Source of the DNA: Billgrantia azerbaijanica
GTDB lineage: Bacteria > Pseudomonadota > Gammaproteobacteria > Pseudomonadales > Halomonadaceae
DNA length: 64,000 nucleotides
Direction: 5' to 3'
Assembly: GCA_004551485.1 (NCBI GenBank)
Contig: SBLD01000004.1
Coordinates: forward strand, 124,001 to 188,000
Shown piece by piece: positions 1 through 8,316 of the stretch. Made by a program: the position numbers and the translations under genes. The notes beneath the pieces were generated by a model. The model was not told the origin of the DNA, did no database searches, and was given only the letters and a program-made list of their open reading frames with translations. Positions within the stretch are counted from its first letter, which is position 1; the number at the start of each line of letters is the position of its first letter.

Positions 1-1
1 G

Positions 2-310
2 CACCTTCTGGAAGACGTGGAAGCGACGATGTCGCGAGTCCATGCGCTGTTGAAGCAAGGCGGCGTGTTCGTCTCCAGTACCGCGCTGATTGCCGACATC
101 GCGTTCTACTGGCGATGGTTGATTCCGGTCCTGCAGCGCCTGGGCTTCGCGCCCTACGTGAAATGCCTCGACAAGCAGGCGCTGGTGTCCCTGTTGACCA
201 GCGCCGGCTTCAGCATCGAGTACGAGTGGCAGCCGACGAAGGCATCGCTCTTTCTCATTGCCAGAAAGCGTGCCGAGCCCGCCTGTTGCCAGGGCGGTGA
301 GCGCCGCTGA
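2..310 (+). CDS. C-terminal part of a class I methyltransferase-like protein (cut by window edge)
   Basis: The reading frame is open from base 2 and closes at 310, so the true start lies outside the window. The visible ~102 residues contain a pattern typical of the end of a class I SAM-dependent methyltransferase: an L-x-x-V helix, the strand 'GGVFVSST', an aromatic insertion and a final 'LFLIARK' strand. The GTG at 17 is probably an internal Val codon, because the frame reads HLLED before it, as after the 'LHH' motif of these enzymes. Substrate unknown. The next gene lies about 165 bases downstream and need not be in the same operon. Confidence 0.55.
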   Translation, partial: HLLEDVEATMSRVHALLKQGGVFVSSTALIADIAFYWRWLIPVLQRLGFAPYVKCLDKQALVSLLTSAGFSIEYEWQPTKASLFLIARKRAEPACCQGGERR

Positions 311-475
311 CGTCGCGGCCCTGGCCGGGTCGCCGTCGCCAGGCGGTGCGGGGCGCCGCCACCGGGGCCGGGCGGATTTTTTGCCCGCCGCCCAAGACGG
401 ACGGCGGCAAAACCGGGATAATGGCCGGCTACACGCCACTGGCGCGCCGACAGTCACCAATCCGGCCCCCTCCCC

Positions 476-2671
476 ATGGAAATCAAAGTCAATTACCTCG
501 ACAACCTCCGGCTGGAGGCCAAGTTCGACGACTTCACCGTCATCTCCGACCAGCCCATCCGCTACAAGGGCGACGGCTCGGCTCCCGGCCCCTTCGACTA
601 CTTCCTGGCCTCCTCGGCCATGTGCGCGGCGTACTTCGTCAAGGTGTACTGCAACGCGCGGGACATCCCCACCGAGAACATCCGCCTGTCGCAGAACAAC
701 ATCGTCGACCCGGAGAACCGCTACCAGCAGATCTTCAAGATCCAGGTCGAGCTGCCGGCGGACCTCTCCGACAAGGACCGCCAGGGCATCCTGCGCTCCA
801 TCGACCGCTGCACGGTCAAGAAGGTGGTGCAGACCGGCCCCGAGTTCCAGATCGAGACCGTGGAGAACATCGACGAGGACGCCCAGGCGCTGCTGATGGG
901 CAAGGTCGAAGGCGAGGGCGCCACCTGGATCGAGGGCAAGGATCTGCCGCTGGAGCAGACCATCGCCAACATGACCGGCATCCTGGCCGACCTCGGCATG
1001 AAGATCGAGATCGCCTCGTGGCGCAACATCGTGCCGCACGTCTGGTCGCTGCACATCCGCGACGCCGCCTCGCCGATGTGCTTCACCAACGGCAAGGGCG
1101 CCACCAAGGAGAGCGCGCTGTGCTCGGCGCTGGGCGAGTTCATCGAACGCCTGAACTGCAACTTCTTCTACAACGACCAGTTCTTCGGCGAGGCGATCGC
1201 GAACAGCGCCTTCGTCCACTACCCCAACGAGCGGTGGTTCCAGCCCGGCCCCAACGACGCGCTGCCCGAGGGCATCCTGGACGACCACTGCCGGGCGATC
1301 TACGACCCTGAGGGCGAGCTCCGCGGCTCGCACCTGATCGACACCAACTCCGGCAAGGCCGAGCGCGGCATCGTCTCGCTGCCCTTCGTGCGCCACTCCG
1401 ACGGCGAGACGGTCTACTTCCCCTCCAACCTGATCGAGAACCTCTACCTCAGCAACGGCATGAGCGCCGGCAACACCCTGCACGAGGCGCAGGTGCAGTG
1501 CCTCTCGGAGATCTTCGAGCGGGCGGTGAAGCGCCAGATCATCGAAGAGGAACTCGCCCTGCCCGACGTGCCCCGCGAGGTGCTCGCCAAGTACCCCGAC
1601 ATCCTCGAGGGCATCGAGGCACTGGAGGAACAGGGCTTCCCCGTGCTGGTCAAGGACGCCTCCCTCGGCGGGCAGTTCCCGGTCATGTGCGTCACCCTGA
1701 TGAACCCGCGCACCGGCGGCGTGTTCGCCTCGTTCGGCGCGCACCCCAGCTTCGAGGTGGCGCTGGAGCGCAGCCTCACCGAGCTGCTGCAGGGGCGCAG
1801 CTTCGAGGGCCTCAACGACCTGCCGCCGCCCACCTTCAACTCGCTCGCCGTCTCCGAGCCGAACAACTTCGTCGAGCACTTCATCGACTCGTCGGGGGTG
1901 ATCTCCTGGCGCTTCTTCAGCAGCAAGGCGGACGTCGAGTTCTGTGAGTGGGACTTCTCCGGCACCAACCGCGAAGAGGCGGCCAGCCTGTTCGGCATCC
2001 TCGCCGACATGGGCCTGGAGGCCTACATGGCGGTGTACGAGGAACTGGGCGCGCCGGTGTGCCGCATCCTGGTGCCCGGCTACTCCGAGGTGTACCCCGT
2101 GGAGGACCTGGTCTGGGACAACACCAACATGGCGCTGCTCTTCCGCGAGGACATCCTGAACATTCATTCCCTGGAGGATGCCCAGCTCGCCGACCTGCTC
2201 GAGCGCCTGGAGGAGAGCCAGCTCGACGAGCAGATGGACATCATCACCCTGATCGGCATCGAGTTCGACGAGAACACCGTGTGGGGCCAGCTCACCATCC
2301 TCGAGCTGAAGCTGCTGCTCAACCTGGCACTCGGCCAGCACGAGGAAGCGCTGGAGCGGGTCGAGATGTTCCTGCAGTTCCACGACAACACCGCCGAGCG
2401 CGAGCTCTTCTACCGCGCGGTGCAGGCGGTGCTGGAGATCGCCCTGGACGACGAGCTGGAGCTTTCCGACTACCTCTACAACCTGCGGCGCATGTTCGGC
2501 ACCGAGACCATGGACGCCGTGGTCGGCTCGGTGACGGGCGACGTGCGCTTCCACGGCCTGACCCCCACCAGCCTGGCGCTGGAAGGCCTGGAAAAGCACC
2601 AGCGCCTGATCGAGAGCTACCAGAAACTGCACGCCGCCCGCGCCGCCAGGGCCGGCATCGCCGCCTCGTAA
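476..2671 (+). CDS. ycaO: OsmC domain - YcaO domain fusion protein
   Basis: Predicted cytosolic protein of 731 residues. Residues ~1-140 form an OsmC/Ohr-like domain with both redox cysteines in the expected places (Cys50 in SSAMC, Cys112 in DRCTV). Residues ~150-560 are a YcaO ATP-dependent cyclodehydratase-type domain, and ~590-731 are the helical TPR-like tail seen in E. coli-type YcaO. E. coli YcaO lacks the OsmC part and supports RimO methylthiolation of ribosomal protein S12; no rimO or azoline-peptide genes are nearby. The ATG at 476 follows a C-rich tract without a Shine-Dalgarno. The last ~45 codons plus about 65 bases downstream are copied at 6005-6227 and, decayed, at 7355-7470. 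Confidence 0.9.
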   Translation: MEIKVNYLDNLRLEAKFDDFTVISDQPIRYKGDGSAPGPFDYFLASSAMCAAYFVKVYCNARDIPTENIRLSQNNIVDPENRYQQIFKIQVELPADLSDKDRQGILRSIDRCTVKKVVQTGPEFQIETVENIDEDAQALLMGKVEGEGATWIEGKDLPLEQTIANMTGILADLGMKIEIASWRNIVPHVWSLHIRDAASPMCFTNGKGATKESALCSALGEFIERLNCNFFYNDQFFGEAIANSAFVHYPNERWFQPGPNDALPEGILDDHCRAIYDPEGELRGSHLIDTNSGKAERGIVSLPFVRHSDGETVYFPSNLIENLYLSNGMSAGNTLHEAQVQCLSEIFERAVKRQIIEEELALPDVPREVLAKYPDILEGIEALEEQGFPVLVKDASLGGQFPVMCVTLMNPRTGGVFASFGAHPSFEVALERSLTELLQGRSFEGLNDLPPPTFNSLAVSEPNNFVEHFIDSSGVISWRFFSSKADVEFCEWDFSGTNREEAASLFGILADMGLEAYMAVYEELGAPVCRILVPGYSEVYPVEDLVWDNTNMALLFREDILNIHSLEDAQLADLLERLEESQLDEQMDIITLIGIEFDENTVWGQLTILELKLLLNLALGQHEEALERVEMFLQFHDNTAERELFYRAVQAVLEIALDDELELSDYLYNLRRMFGTETMDAVVGSVTGDVRFHGLTPTSLALEGLEKHQRLIESYQKLHAARAARAGIAAS

Positions 2672-2769
2672 CCCTCCCTTCCCGCGCCCTCTCCGTCAGC
2701 GCCCATCCACGGCCTGTCTCGACGGGGAGGGCGGTTCTGTGCTGAGAACCCACTGCAGGATACGCTAAT

Positions 2770-2890
2770 GTGGGAGGGCGCTTCAGCGCCGGTTCGACGC
2801 CTCGACGAAGCCGTGCGCAGCACGGCCAGTTGGGGGCATCTGCTCCGCCTACGACTAGCCGCCGTTTTGCATCCATCGGCCCTCTTGCAG
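2770..2890. repeat. REP-like palindromic tract, copy next to ycaO
   Basis: Begins GTGGGAGGGCGCTTCAGCGC (nested palindrome), runs through a GACGCCTCGACGAAG segment, and ends with a stretch that recurs almost exactly at 6961-6999 (CGTTTTGCATCCATCGGCC). The same GTGGGAGG...TCCCAC family fills the liu operon gaps. The rest of the 2672-3070 gap shows no gene; 2510-2738 also holds the parent copy of the duplicated ycaO tail. Confidence 0.7.
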
Positions 2891-3070
2891 ACGGTAAACG
2901 TAGCGAAAATCTCACATTGCCGGTGGACCGGTTTCTGGGGGAAGGTCACCACCGGAATCCCTTGTCAGGGCGCTGGGTATGCCCCGCCACAATGATCAGG
3001 ATACTCATGCTATACCAGGCATATCGGACTATACGGAACCTGGCCGCGGGTAATGCTGTAACCAGCCCCT

Positions 3071-4033
3071 TCAACCAAATGACCGCCGATACTCTCCTGG
3101 TGTCATATTCGTTATCCGTTTGAAGCTGCGGCGCAGGCTAGTGTCATCGGCGAACCCCATTTCGTCACTGATTCGGTATATCGGCTTGTTGGTGCTTATC
3201 AATTGCTCGCTTATCTGATTGAGTTTTATCAATCGCATGAGTTGCGCACTGTTGTAGCCGGTCGTGTTGACAATTTTTCTGCTGAGAGTGCGTTGTGTGA
3301 CGTGCAGGTGCTCTGCGAGTGCGGCGGTCTTCAGGTGTGTGTAAGGAGTTTGCTCAACCCAATGAAACACGTCTCGTATAAAGGGGTCTTTTTGTATAAG
3401 TTTGGGTAGCTCCTGAAAGGGGGTGTTGCGCTCAACCGGGCGTGGAAGAACCATGTATTGCTGAATGTCGTTGGCGATCTGTTTTCCGCAGTGCTGTTCG
3501 ATCAGCGATAGCGCAATAGGCAGATGACCGTTAACCCCAGCTGCCGTTGCATTGCCTTCATCAATAACGAAGGTGCGATTGAGTTGCCATTGCACACTGG
3601 GAAATTGCTCGCGAATAGTATCCAGCAGCCACCAGGTGGTGGTGGCGGTTTGTTGGTTCAGCCCGCCGCTGCGGGCGGCCAGATAAACGCCCGTACAGTA
3701 GCTTAGTATGGCGGTTCTTTTTCCCTGATTGTTATCCGAGCTCGCTACGAGTGCTTGGAGGGCTCGAATCAGGCTTTCGTCTTTCGGGGTATGGATGCTC
3801 GATTGGTCACGCCAAGCTCCCGGTATCAGCAGGGCGTCTACATCAGCGCTTTCCAGCTTGCTCGCAGTCAGTTCCATGCCATTGGCACAGGTCACGGGCT
3901 TGCCTTTTTCACTTAGCCAGCACCACTCGAATAAGGAGGTGCCCATGCGCAGGTTTGCTGCCAGTAGCAGGTCTGAGAAGGCAAACAAACCGGAAGGAAT
4001 ACAGTCGGGGTAGAGCAGCAGGCCGATCTTCAT
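3071..4033 (-). CDS. GlxA-family transcriptional regulator (DJ-1/PfpI domain + AraC HTH)
   Basis: The N-terminal half is a DJ-1/PfpI amidase-like domain (MKIGLLLYPD start, nucleophile-elbow Cys in SYCTGVYLA). The C-terminal ~100 residues are an AraC-type double HTH (TLSRKIV... and ISDEMGFADDTSLRRSFKR). About 320 residues, as usual for the family. In-frame ATGs at 4060 and 4078 would add 9 or 15 residues; none has a clear ribosome site, and 4033 is chosen because relatives begin at MKIG. Divergent from the MBL/pirin pair, which it may control (inference). Lower G+C than the ycaO and liu genes, consistent with transfer. Confidence 0.85.
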   Translation of the reverse strand: MKIGLLLYPDCIPSGLFAFSDLLLAANLRMGTSLFEWCWLSEKGKPVTCANGMELTASKLESADVDALLIPGAWRDQSSIHTPKDESLIRALQALVASSDNNQGKRTAILSYCTGVYLAARSGGLNQQTATTTWWLLDTIREQFPSVQWQLNRTFVIDEGNATAAGVNGHLPIALSLIEQHCGKQIANDIQQYMVLPRPVERNTPFQELPKLIQKDPFIRDVFHWVEQTPYTHLKTAALAEHLHVTQRTLSRKIVNTTGYNSAQLMRLIKLNQISEQLISTNKPIYRISDEMGFADDTSLRRSFKRITNMTPGEYRRSFG

Positions 4034-4123
4034 TGGTAAAAAGTGCCTGTTTTGTGTCATTTTTAGCCATGCTAGCAAGGCAATGGGCTATCTACAATGG
4101 TCCTCGTACTACGGGAGGTGACC

Positions 4124-4906
4124 ATGAAGATTACTCAATTGCGCAACGCCACTGTGATCATAGAGGCCAATGACAGGGTTATATTGCTTGACCCCATGTT
4201 AGCACCCAAGGGGGCAATTCCCGCGCTGAAGTATCTCACCAGAAGCCGGCACAGGAACCCGTTGGTGGAGCTGCCGCAGGGAACTGGCGCATTGCTGGAG
4301 CGGGTGACGCACTGTCTGATTACCCATTGTCAGAAAGGTCACTTCGATCACCTGGACAGGGCCGCTGTCAAGTGGTTGCGCGAGCACCAGGTGCCCACGG
4401 TCTGTATGGAAGGAGACGCGGATTACCTGATGCGGAAAGGGCTAAAGGTGTCAGTACTGGACGCTCGTAGCGAGGCACAGGCGTTCCTGGGAGGCACCAT
4501 TGTGCCCATTCCGTGTGTTCATGGTCATGGCCTTGTTGGCAGCATGATGGCTCACGGTCATGGTTTTTTTATTCAGTTTCCGGGAGAGCCATCATTGTAC
4601 ATCGCCGGTGATACTGTCCTGACTGATGACGTCAAAGGGTGTTTAACGCACCGTCAACCTGAGGTGTCTATTTTACCTGCCGGTGGTGCCCGGTTTGATC
4701 TGGGTGGTGAAATCATCATGGGTGAAGATGACGTGATTGCTGCCAGCTATCTAAGCGCGGGGATCATTGTCGCCAATCACCTGGAGGCTCTGGATCATTG
4801 CCCGGTTAGCCGTAACGACCTGGCCCGCCGTTGTCAGCGCGAAAATCTTCAGGATAGATTGCTGATCCCAGCGGATGGGCAAACACTCACGTTTGCAGTG
4901 AACTAG
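4124..4906 (+). CDS. MBL-fold metallo-hydrolase (UlaG-like)
   Basis: About 260 residues. Contains a metallo-beta-lactamase core with a modified metal motif, THCQKGHFDHLD (normally T-H-x-H-x-D-H), a later H-G-H pair, 'YIAGDT' and 'VANHLEALDH'. The fold assignment is secure; the substrate is unknown. ATG at 4124 is chosen over the upstream GTG at 4097 because GGGAGGTGACC sits directly before it. It runs head-to-tail into the pirin gene, with TAG and a possible GTG sharing one base at 4906. Low-G+C accessory block. Confidence 0.85.
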   Translation: MKITQLRNATVIIEANDRVILLDPMLAPKGAIPALKYLTRSRHRNPLVELPQGTGALLERVTHCLITHCQKGHFDHLDRAAVKWLREHQVPTVCMEGDADYLMRKGLKVSVLDARSEAQAFLGGTIVPIPCVHGHGLVGSMMAHGHGFFIQFPGEPSLYIAGDTVLTDDVKGCLTHRQPEVSILPAGGARFDLGGEIIMGEDDVIAASYLSAGIIVANHLEALDHCPVSRNDLARRCQRENLQDRLLIPADGQTLTFAVN

Positions 4907-4971
4907 TGGCGCCCTTTCAATGCGCCGTACAGCTTTACGTTAAGGATCGACCGGAAAGGGGAGTAACGCCA

Positions 4972-5868
4972 GTGCCCAAAACCTCTGCTACTGCTGCTCG
5001 CAAGGGCGGCGTAAAAGTCTCGGCCCCCGTTCAGGCCCGTGGCCTGGAAGTGGGAAGTGGCTTTTCCGCCAGGGCCTTTCGCCATGACGATTTTGGCGGT
5101 CTGATGGACCCGTTGATTATGGTGGACGATTACACCATGACCGAGCCTACTTTTGGCGCCCATCCGCATGCTGGCATAGCTGCGGTGAGTTTGTTGTTTG
5201 AAGATTCTGAAGGTGATTTTTACAACCACGACTCTCTCGGTAACCACTTGGTTCTCGGCGCTGGCGACCTCTATTGGTTGAACGCTGGGCGCGGAGCCAT
5301 GCATGATGAGTCCCCCCAGCCCGGAGCTGCGCGCATTCGGGGGTTGCAAATATTTGTAAAGTTGCCGGCGAAACTGGCCGCAATGGCTCCTTCATCCAAC
5401 TACATCCCGGCTGCCTCCATCCCCGTAATCACAGCTCATGGCGTTCGGGTTCGCGTTGTGGCCGGAGAGAGTCATGGCAAACGTGGATTCGTCAACACGC
5501 CTGTCCCAGTCACCATGCTGGATGGCTATCTTGATGGGGGAGCCATGTTTGCTCACTGGCTGAACGATGGACAATCTGCCTGGTTCTATACGGTTGAGGG
5601 TGAGATTACAGTTAGTCTGCATGAAGAAGTCCATCGCCTGCAGGCCGGGCAGGCTCTCTCGGTTCGCGTTGAGAAAGCCGGTGACCTGCAGGTTTCCGGT
5701 GTCCGCCGAAGCCATTTTGCACTGTTGTCGGCCGATCCCCATGATGAGACGTTCGTGCACCAAGGCCCCTTTGCCCTGGCTTCGGAAGAGGAAATTGCCC
5801 AGGCGCAAAGGGACGCAGACGATGGACTCATGGGGGTGGTTGAGTACAAACCTGTGACAAATGCCTAG
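4972..5868 (+). CDS. Pirin family protein
   Basis: Bicupin of the pirin family. The metal-site signature HPHAGI and the following NHDSLGN and WLNAGRGAMHDE stretches of the N-terminal cupin are visible, and a second cupin follows from about residue 170. Pirins are iron proteins; some act as quercetin dioxygenases, others bind regulators, so the specific role is open. GTG at 4972 is preferred because AAAGGGGAG lies 8 bases upstream. A GTG at 4906, overlapping the MBL stop, would add 22 residues and suggest translational coupling. Last gene of the first accessory cassette. Confidence 0.85.
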   Translation: MPKTSATAARKGGVKVSAPVQARGLEVGSGFSARAFRHDDFGGLMDPLIMVDDYTMTEPTFGAHPHAGIAAVSLLFEDSEGDFYNHDSLGNHLVLGAGDLYWLNAGRGAMHDESPQPGAARIRGLQIFVKLPAKLAAMAPSSNYIPAASIPVITAHGVRVRVVAGESHGKRGFVNTPVPVTMLDGYLDGGAMFAHWLNDGQSAWFYTVEGEITVSLHEEVHRLQAGQALSVRVEKAGDLQVSGVRRSHFALLSADPHDETFVHQGPFALASEEEIAQAQRDADDGLMGVVEYKPVTNA

Positions 5869-6004
5869 GCTTCCAGTCGCCCTGTCTTCGCTCGGTTGGG
5901 CTCACGGAAATAATACCGCAGACGCGCTGGTCCACCTGCTTGCCAGCGTCTCAAGGGCCTTCGCTGTCCGTACCGATGCTATAAGGTCCCCAAAACGGAC
6001 AACC

Positions 6005-6227
6005 CTCAGTGACCTTGACAGCATGCGCTTCCACGGCTTGATTCTCACCAGCCTGGCGCTGGAAGGCCTGGAGAAGCACCAGCGCCTGATCGAGAGCTAC
6101 CAGAAACTGCACGCCGCCCGCGCCGCCAGAACCGGCAACGCCACCTCGCAACCCTCCCTTTCCCCGCCCTCTCCGTCAGCGCCCATTCCAGCGGCGTGCC
6201 TCGACGGGGAGGGCAGTTCAGGCCGAG
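6005..6227 (+). pseudogene. Duplicated 3' end of ycaO, copy 2
   Basis: Matches the last ~45 codons of ycaO nearly perfectly (SLALEGLEKHQRLIES is identical) and continues about 65 bases past the parent stop (CCCTCTCCGTCAGCGCCCA is shared). The parent TAA is CAA here, so the frame reads through. The left boundary falls inside the codons for GSVTGDV. No ribosome site or complete domain, so it is a remnant. It lies in the same orientation as ycaO and separates the GlxA-MBL-pirin cassette from higBA. Confidence 0.88.
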
Positions 6228-6297
6228 GTGGCTGGGTTGCCGAATCGTTGTCAGCAGCTGTGTTGACACCCGATACGTTACAGGGTACGTTCAAGGG

Positions 6298-6576
6298 ATG
6301 ATCCGGAGCTTCAAACACAAGGGCTTGGCAAAATTCTTCAAGTCCGGCAGCACGGCAGGGATTCAGGCCGCTCATGAGAAAAGGCTTCGGCTCATTCTTG
6401 GCAGGCTGAATGCGGCGACAGACGCCAGAGACATGGATTTGCCAGGGCTGCGGCTGCATGAACTCTCGGGCAATCGCGCCGGAATTTGGTCAGTGACGGT
6501 GAGTGGCAACTGGCGCGTGACGTTCCGGTTTGAAGATGGAAATGCCGAGATAGTGAATTACGAAGATTACCATTGA
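6298..6576 (+). CDS. higB: HigB-type toxin of a type II toxin-antitoxin pair
   Basis: A RelE/ParE-superfamily mRNA interferase of 92 residues, the normal size for HigB. It starts [10 protein letters not shown], has the family's LHELSGNR and [13 protein letters not shown] strands, and ends with NYEDYH. ATG at 6298 is chosen because it matches the family start; AAGG lies directly before it. The antitoxin gene follows after about 10 bases, in the toxin-first order characteristic of higBA. It lies between the second ycaO tail copy and the second REP tract. Known for the family: ribosome-dependent mRNA cleavage. Confidence 0.93.
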   Translation: MIRSFKHKGLAKFFKSGSTAGIQAAHEKRLRLILGRLNAATDARDMDLPGLRLHELSGNRAGIWSVTVSGNWRVTFRFEDGNAEIVNYEDYH

Positions 6577-6586
6577 GGTAATGCCA

Positions 6587-6874
6587 ATGTTGATGCACAA
6601 CCCTCCCCATCCTGGTGAAGTTTTGCGAGAGCTTTGTCTGGAGCCCCTTGGCCTTTCTGTGACGGCCGCCGCAGAAGCGTTGGGTGTCAGCCGAAAAACC
6701 CTGAGCGCCGTGCTGAATGGCAAGGCTGGTATTAGTCCCGAAATGGCTATCCGGCTTTCTATCGCGTTTGATACCTCGGCAGAAAGCTGGATGAATCAGC
6801 AGGCCCAGTATGAACTCTGGCATGCCGAGCAACACCGGAAAGACCTCAAGGTCAAGAAGCTCGTTGCCGCCTAG
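6587..6874 (+). CDS. higA: HigA-type antitoxin (HTH_XRE)
   Basis: About 95 residues. The [11 protein letters not shown] start and the helix-turn-helix [20 protein letters not shown] are diagnostic of HigA. It neutralises HigB and usually represses the pair's promoter. ATG codons at 6581, 6587 and 6593 are in frame. GAGGT at 6575-6579 best serves 6587, which is chosen. Confidence 0.93.
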   Translation: MLMHNPPHPGEVLRELCLEPLGLSVTAAAEALGVSRKTLSAVLNGKAGISPEMAIRLSIAFDTSAESWMNQQAQYELWHAEQHRKDLKVKKLVAA

Positions 6875-6905
6875 GGCAGTACATAACCAATATTGCCCCA
6901 CGGCG

Positions 6906-6999
6906 GTGGGGAGGGCGCTTCAGCGCCGGTTCGACGCCTTGATGAAGCGCCCCACCCGCTACGACCAATCGCCGTTTTGCATCCATCGGCCCTCTTGCA
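6906..6999. repeat. REP-like palindromic tract, second copy of the ycaO-side tract
   Basis: Starts GTGGGGAGGGCGCTTCAGCG and ends with the stretch CCGTTTTGCATCCATCGGCC also seen at 2770-2890. The middle portion of the first copy (about 25 bases) is absent. At the parent locus this tract follows the ycaO tail after about 30 bases; here higBA lies between tail copy and tract. Confidence 0.7.
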
Positions 7000-7151
7000 T
7001 ACTCTGATCCTCTAAGGTCGCAGAGACGACCGGGCTGACGAACAAAATCAAGGGAACGCAGGGACTACCGCAGGGATGGCAGGAGGTCATCACGGCTTGC
7101 AGGGTAGGGGCGGTAGCGTGCCTGGAGCCCTAAAAGGCTGCGTACCCCGGC

Positions 7152-7274
7152 AGTGCCCTACGTCAGGCCGCCAAGGCCGGCGACCTCCACCGGGTCACCC
7201 GGCCCGGTGACGTCGATGACCAGCTCAACGCCCTGATGGCCACCGAGTGGGTGGTCTACTGTCAACGTCACTGA
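7152..7274 (+). mobile_element. Remnant of an IS91-type transposase
   Basis: An open stretch reads ...RQAAKAGDLHRVTRPGDV, then DDQLNALMATEWVVY, before a stop at 7272. The 'LNALMATEWVVY' segment resembles the region preceding the tyrosine domain in IS91-family transposases. Only about 40 codons survive, with no start and no catalytic tyrosines, so it is dead. The assignment is from memory of the family and is moderate. Confidence 0.45.
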
Positions 7275-7278
7275 AGGC

Positions 7279-7320
7279 TGTCCGCATTTCATCAGTTCAG
7301 ATTGTCCAGTTTTCATCAGT
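7279..7320. repeat. Two 18-bp imperfect direct repeats (possible IS end)
   Basis: TGTCCGCATTTCATCAGT at 7279-7296 and TGTCCAGTTTTCATCAGT at 7303-7320 differ at three positions and are set 24 bases apart. Serial short repeats of this kind occur at the ends of IS21-family elements, but no istAB genes are present. It directly follows the IS91-like remnant and precedes ycaO tail copy 3. Confidence 0.4.
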
Positions 7321-7354
7321 GCTCTTTCATCGGAACAGCTTCAGGAGAACATAA

Positions 7355-7470
7355 TATGCGCTTCCACAGTCTGCCCCCGACGAGCAGGAAACGGGAAGGC
7401 TTAGAAGAGTCATCAGGGCCTGATCGAGAACCACCAGACACTGCACGCCGCCGCACCCCAGGGCAGGGCG
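7355..7470 (+). pseudogene. Duplicated 3' end of ycaO, copy 3 (decayed)
   Basis: Starts ATGCGCTTCCAC as copy 2 does, and keeps blocks such as GGCCTGATCGAGA and ACTGCACGCCGC in the same order and spacing as the parent ycaO end. Small indels destroy the frame after about 16 codons. AGGAGA lies a few bases upstream, but the product would be short and unrelated to YcaO. It precedes the glycosylase-tehB cassette. Confidence 0.72.
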
Positions 7471-7519
7471 CACATGGTAGCTACTGATTTCATCCCTCCC
7501 ATTGAGGCAAGCATGACAC

Positions 7520-8203
7520 ATGACACTTGACTACCACTGGCTTTACGAGGCCGTACGCAAGCGTTTTGCATCTGACGAGGCCATGGAGGCCTTCCTGCCC
7601 AAAGCGTTGACTCCTGAGGAGCTGAAGCAGAAGGGAGATGACCGCTACCTCTCCGCCATGAGCCAGCGGGTGTTTCAGGCTGGCATGCAACATTCGGTGG
7701 TCGATGCCAAGTGGCCTGCCTTCGAGGACGCCTTCTGGGGGTTTGACCCCGAGAAAATGGTGTTGCTCAGCCCAGAGCAGATCGAAGGCTATATGAAAAA
7801 TGATCGAATTATCCGTCATCGCACCAAGCTGCAGACCATCCCGAAAAACGCCCAGTTCATTCTGGATATTCGTCAGGAGAAGGGCTGTAGCTTTGGCGAG
7901 TTCATTGCCAACTGGCCGAGTGCCGACATCATCGGCTTGTGGCGTTTACTGGCCAAACGTGGCGCTCGTTTAGGCGGACGCTCAGGTGCCGGATTTTTAC
8001 GTTTGGTCGGAAAGGATACGTTTTTGTTGACCAGTGATGTGGTCGCACGCCTCGTGGCCGCAGGCATTATTGACAAGGCTCCCACCAGTCAGCGAGACAT
8101 GCAGGTCGTACAAGACGCCTTCAATGCGTTGCAGCAGGAATCAGGAAGGCCGTTGTGTCATCTCTCGGCCATGCTGTCGCTGAGTATCAATCCAAGATTT
8201 TAA
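7520..8203 (+). CDS. DNA-3-methyladenine glycosylase I family protein
   Basis: A 227-residue member of the larger, zinc-free branch of the Tag-like (COG2818) family. It has the recurrent blocks DDRYLSAMSQRVFQAG, AKWPAFEDAFWGFDP, GLWRLLAKRGARLGG, VGKDTFLLTSDVV and the C-terminal DKAPTSQRD. Expected to excise alkylated adenine in base-excision repair, although activity of this branch is less studied. A canonical tag gene is at 40617-41228, so the cell has two. Lower G+C than the host core; the start ATG at 7520 fits the family N-terminus. Confidence 0.82.
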   Translation: MTLDYHWLYEAVRKRFASDEAMEAFLPKALTPEELKQKGDDRYLSAMSQRVFQAGMQHSVVDAKWPAFEDAFWGFDPEKMVLLSPEQIEGYMKNDRIIRHRTKLQTIPKNAQFILDIRQEKGCSFGEFIANWPSADIIGLWRLLAKRGARLGGRSGAGFLRLVGKDTFLLTSDVVARLVAAGIIDKAPTSQRDMQVVQDAFNALQQESGRPLCHLSAMLSLSINPRF

Positions 8204-8316
8204 CGCATGCTGAAGGATCCTTGTTTTGGCACTCGATATTTTTTGTTATTGCAGTTTAACTGCGCCAAGAAGATAGAAAAATTCAGTCCCTTAATTGGAA
8301 AAGTGAAGTGATTACG

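Noticed and set aside
4906-4971. GTG at 4906 as the pirin start
   Set aside because: Possible through coupling to the MBL stop, but the extra 22 residues lack family similarity and the GTG at 4972 has a good ribosome site; kept only as an alternative.
5861-6301. Open frame of 146 codons between pirin and higB
   Set aside because: It is formed by the duplicated ycaO tail plus read-through; no start context and no complete domain.
8204-8307. TTTTGGCACTCGAT before tehB as a sigma-54 promoter
   Set aside because: A -24-like TGGCAC is present but there is no GC at the -12 position.
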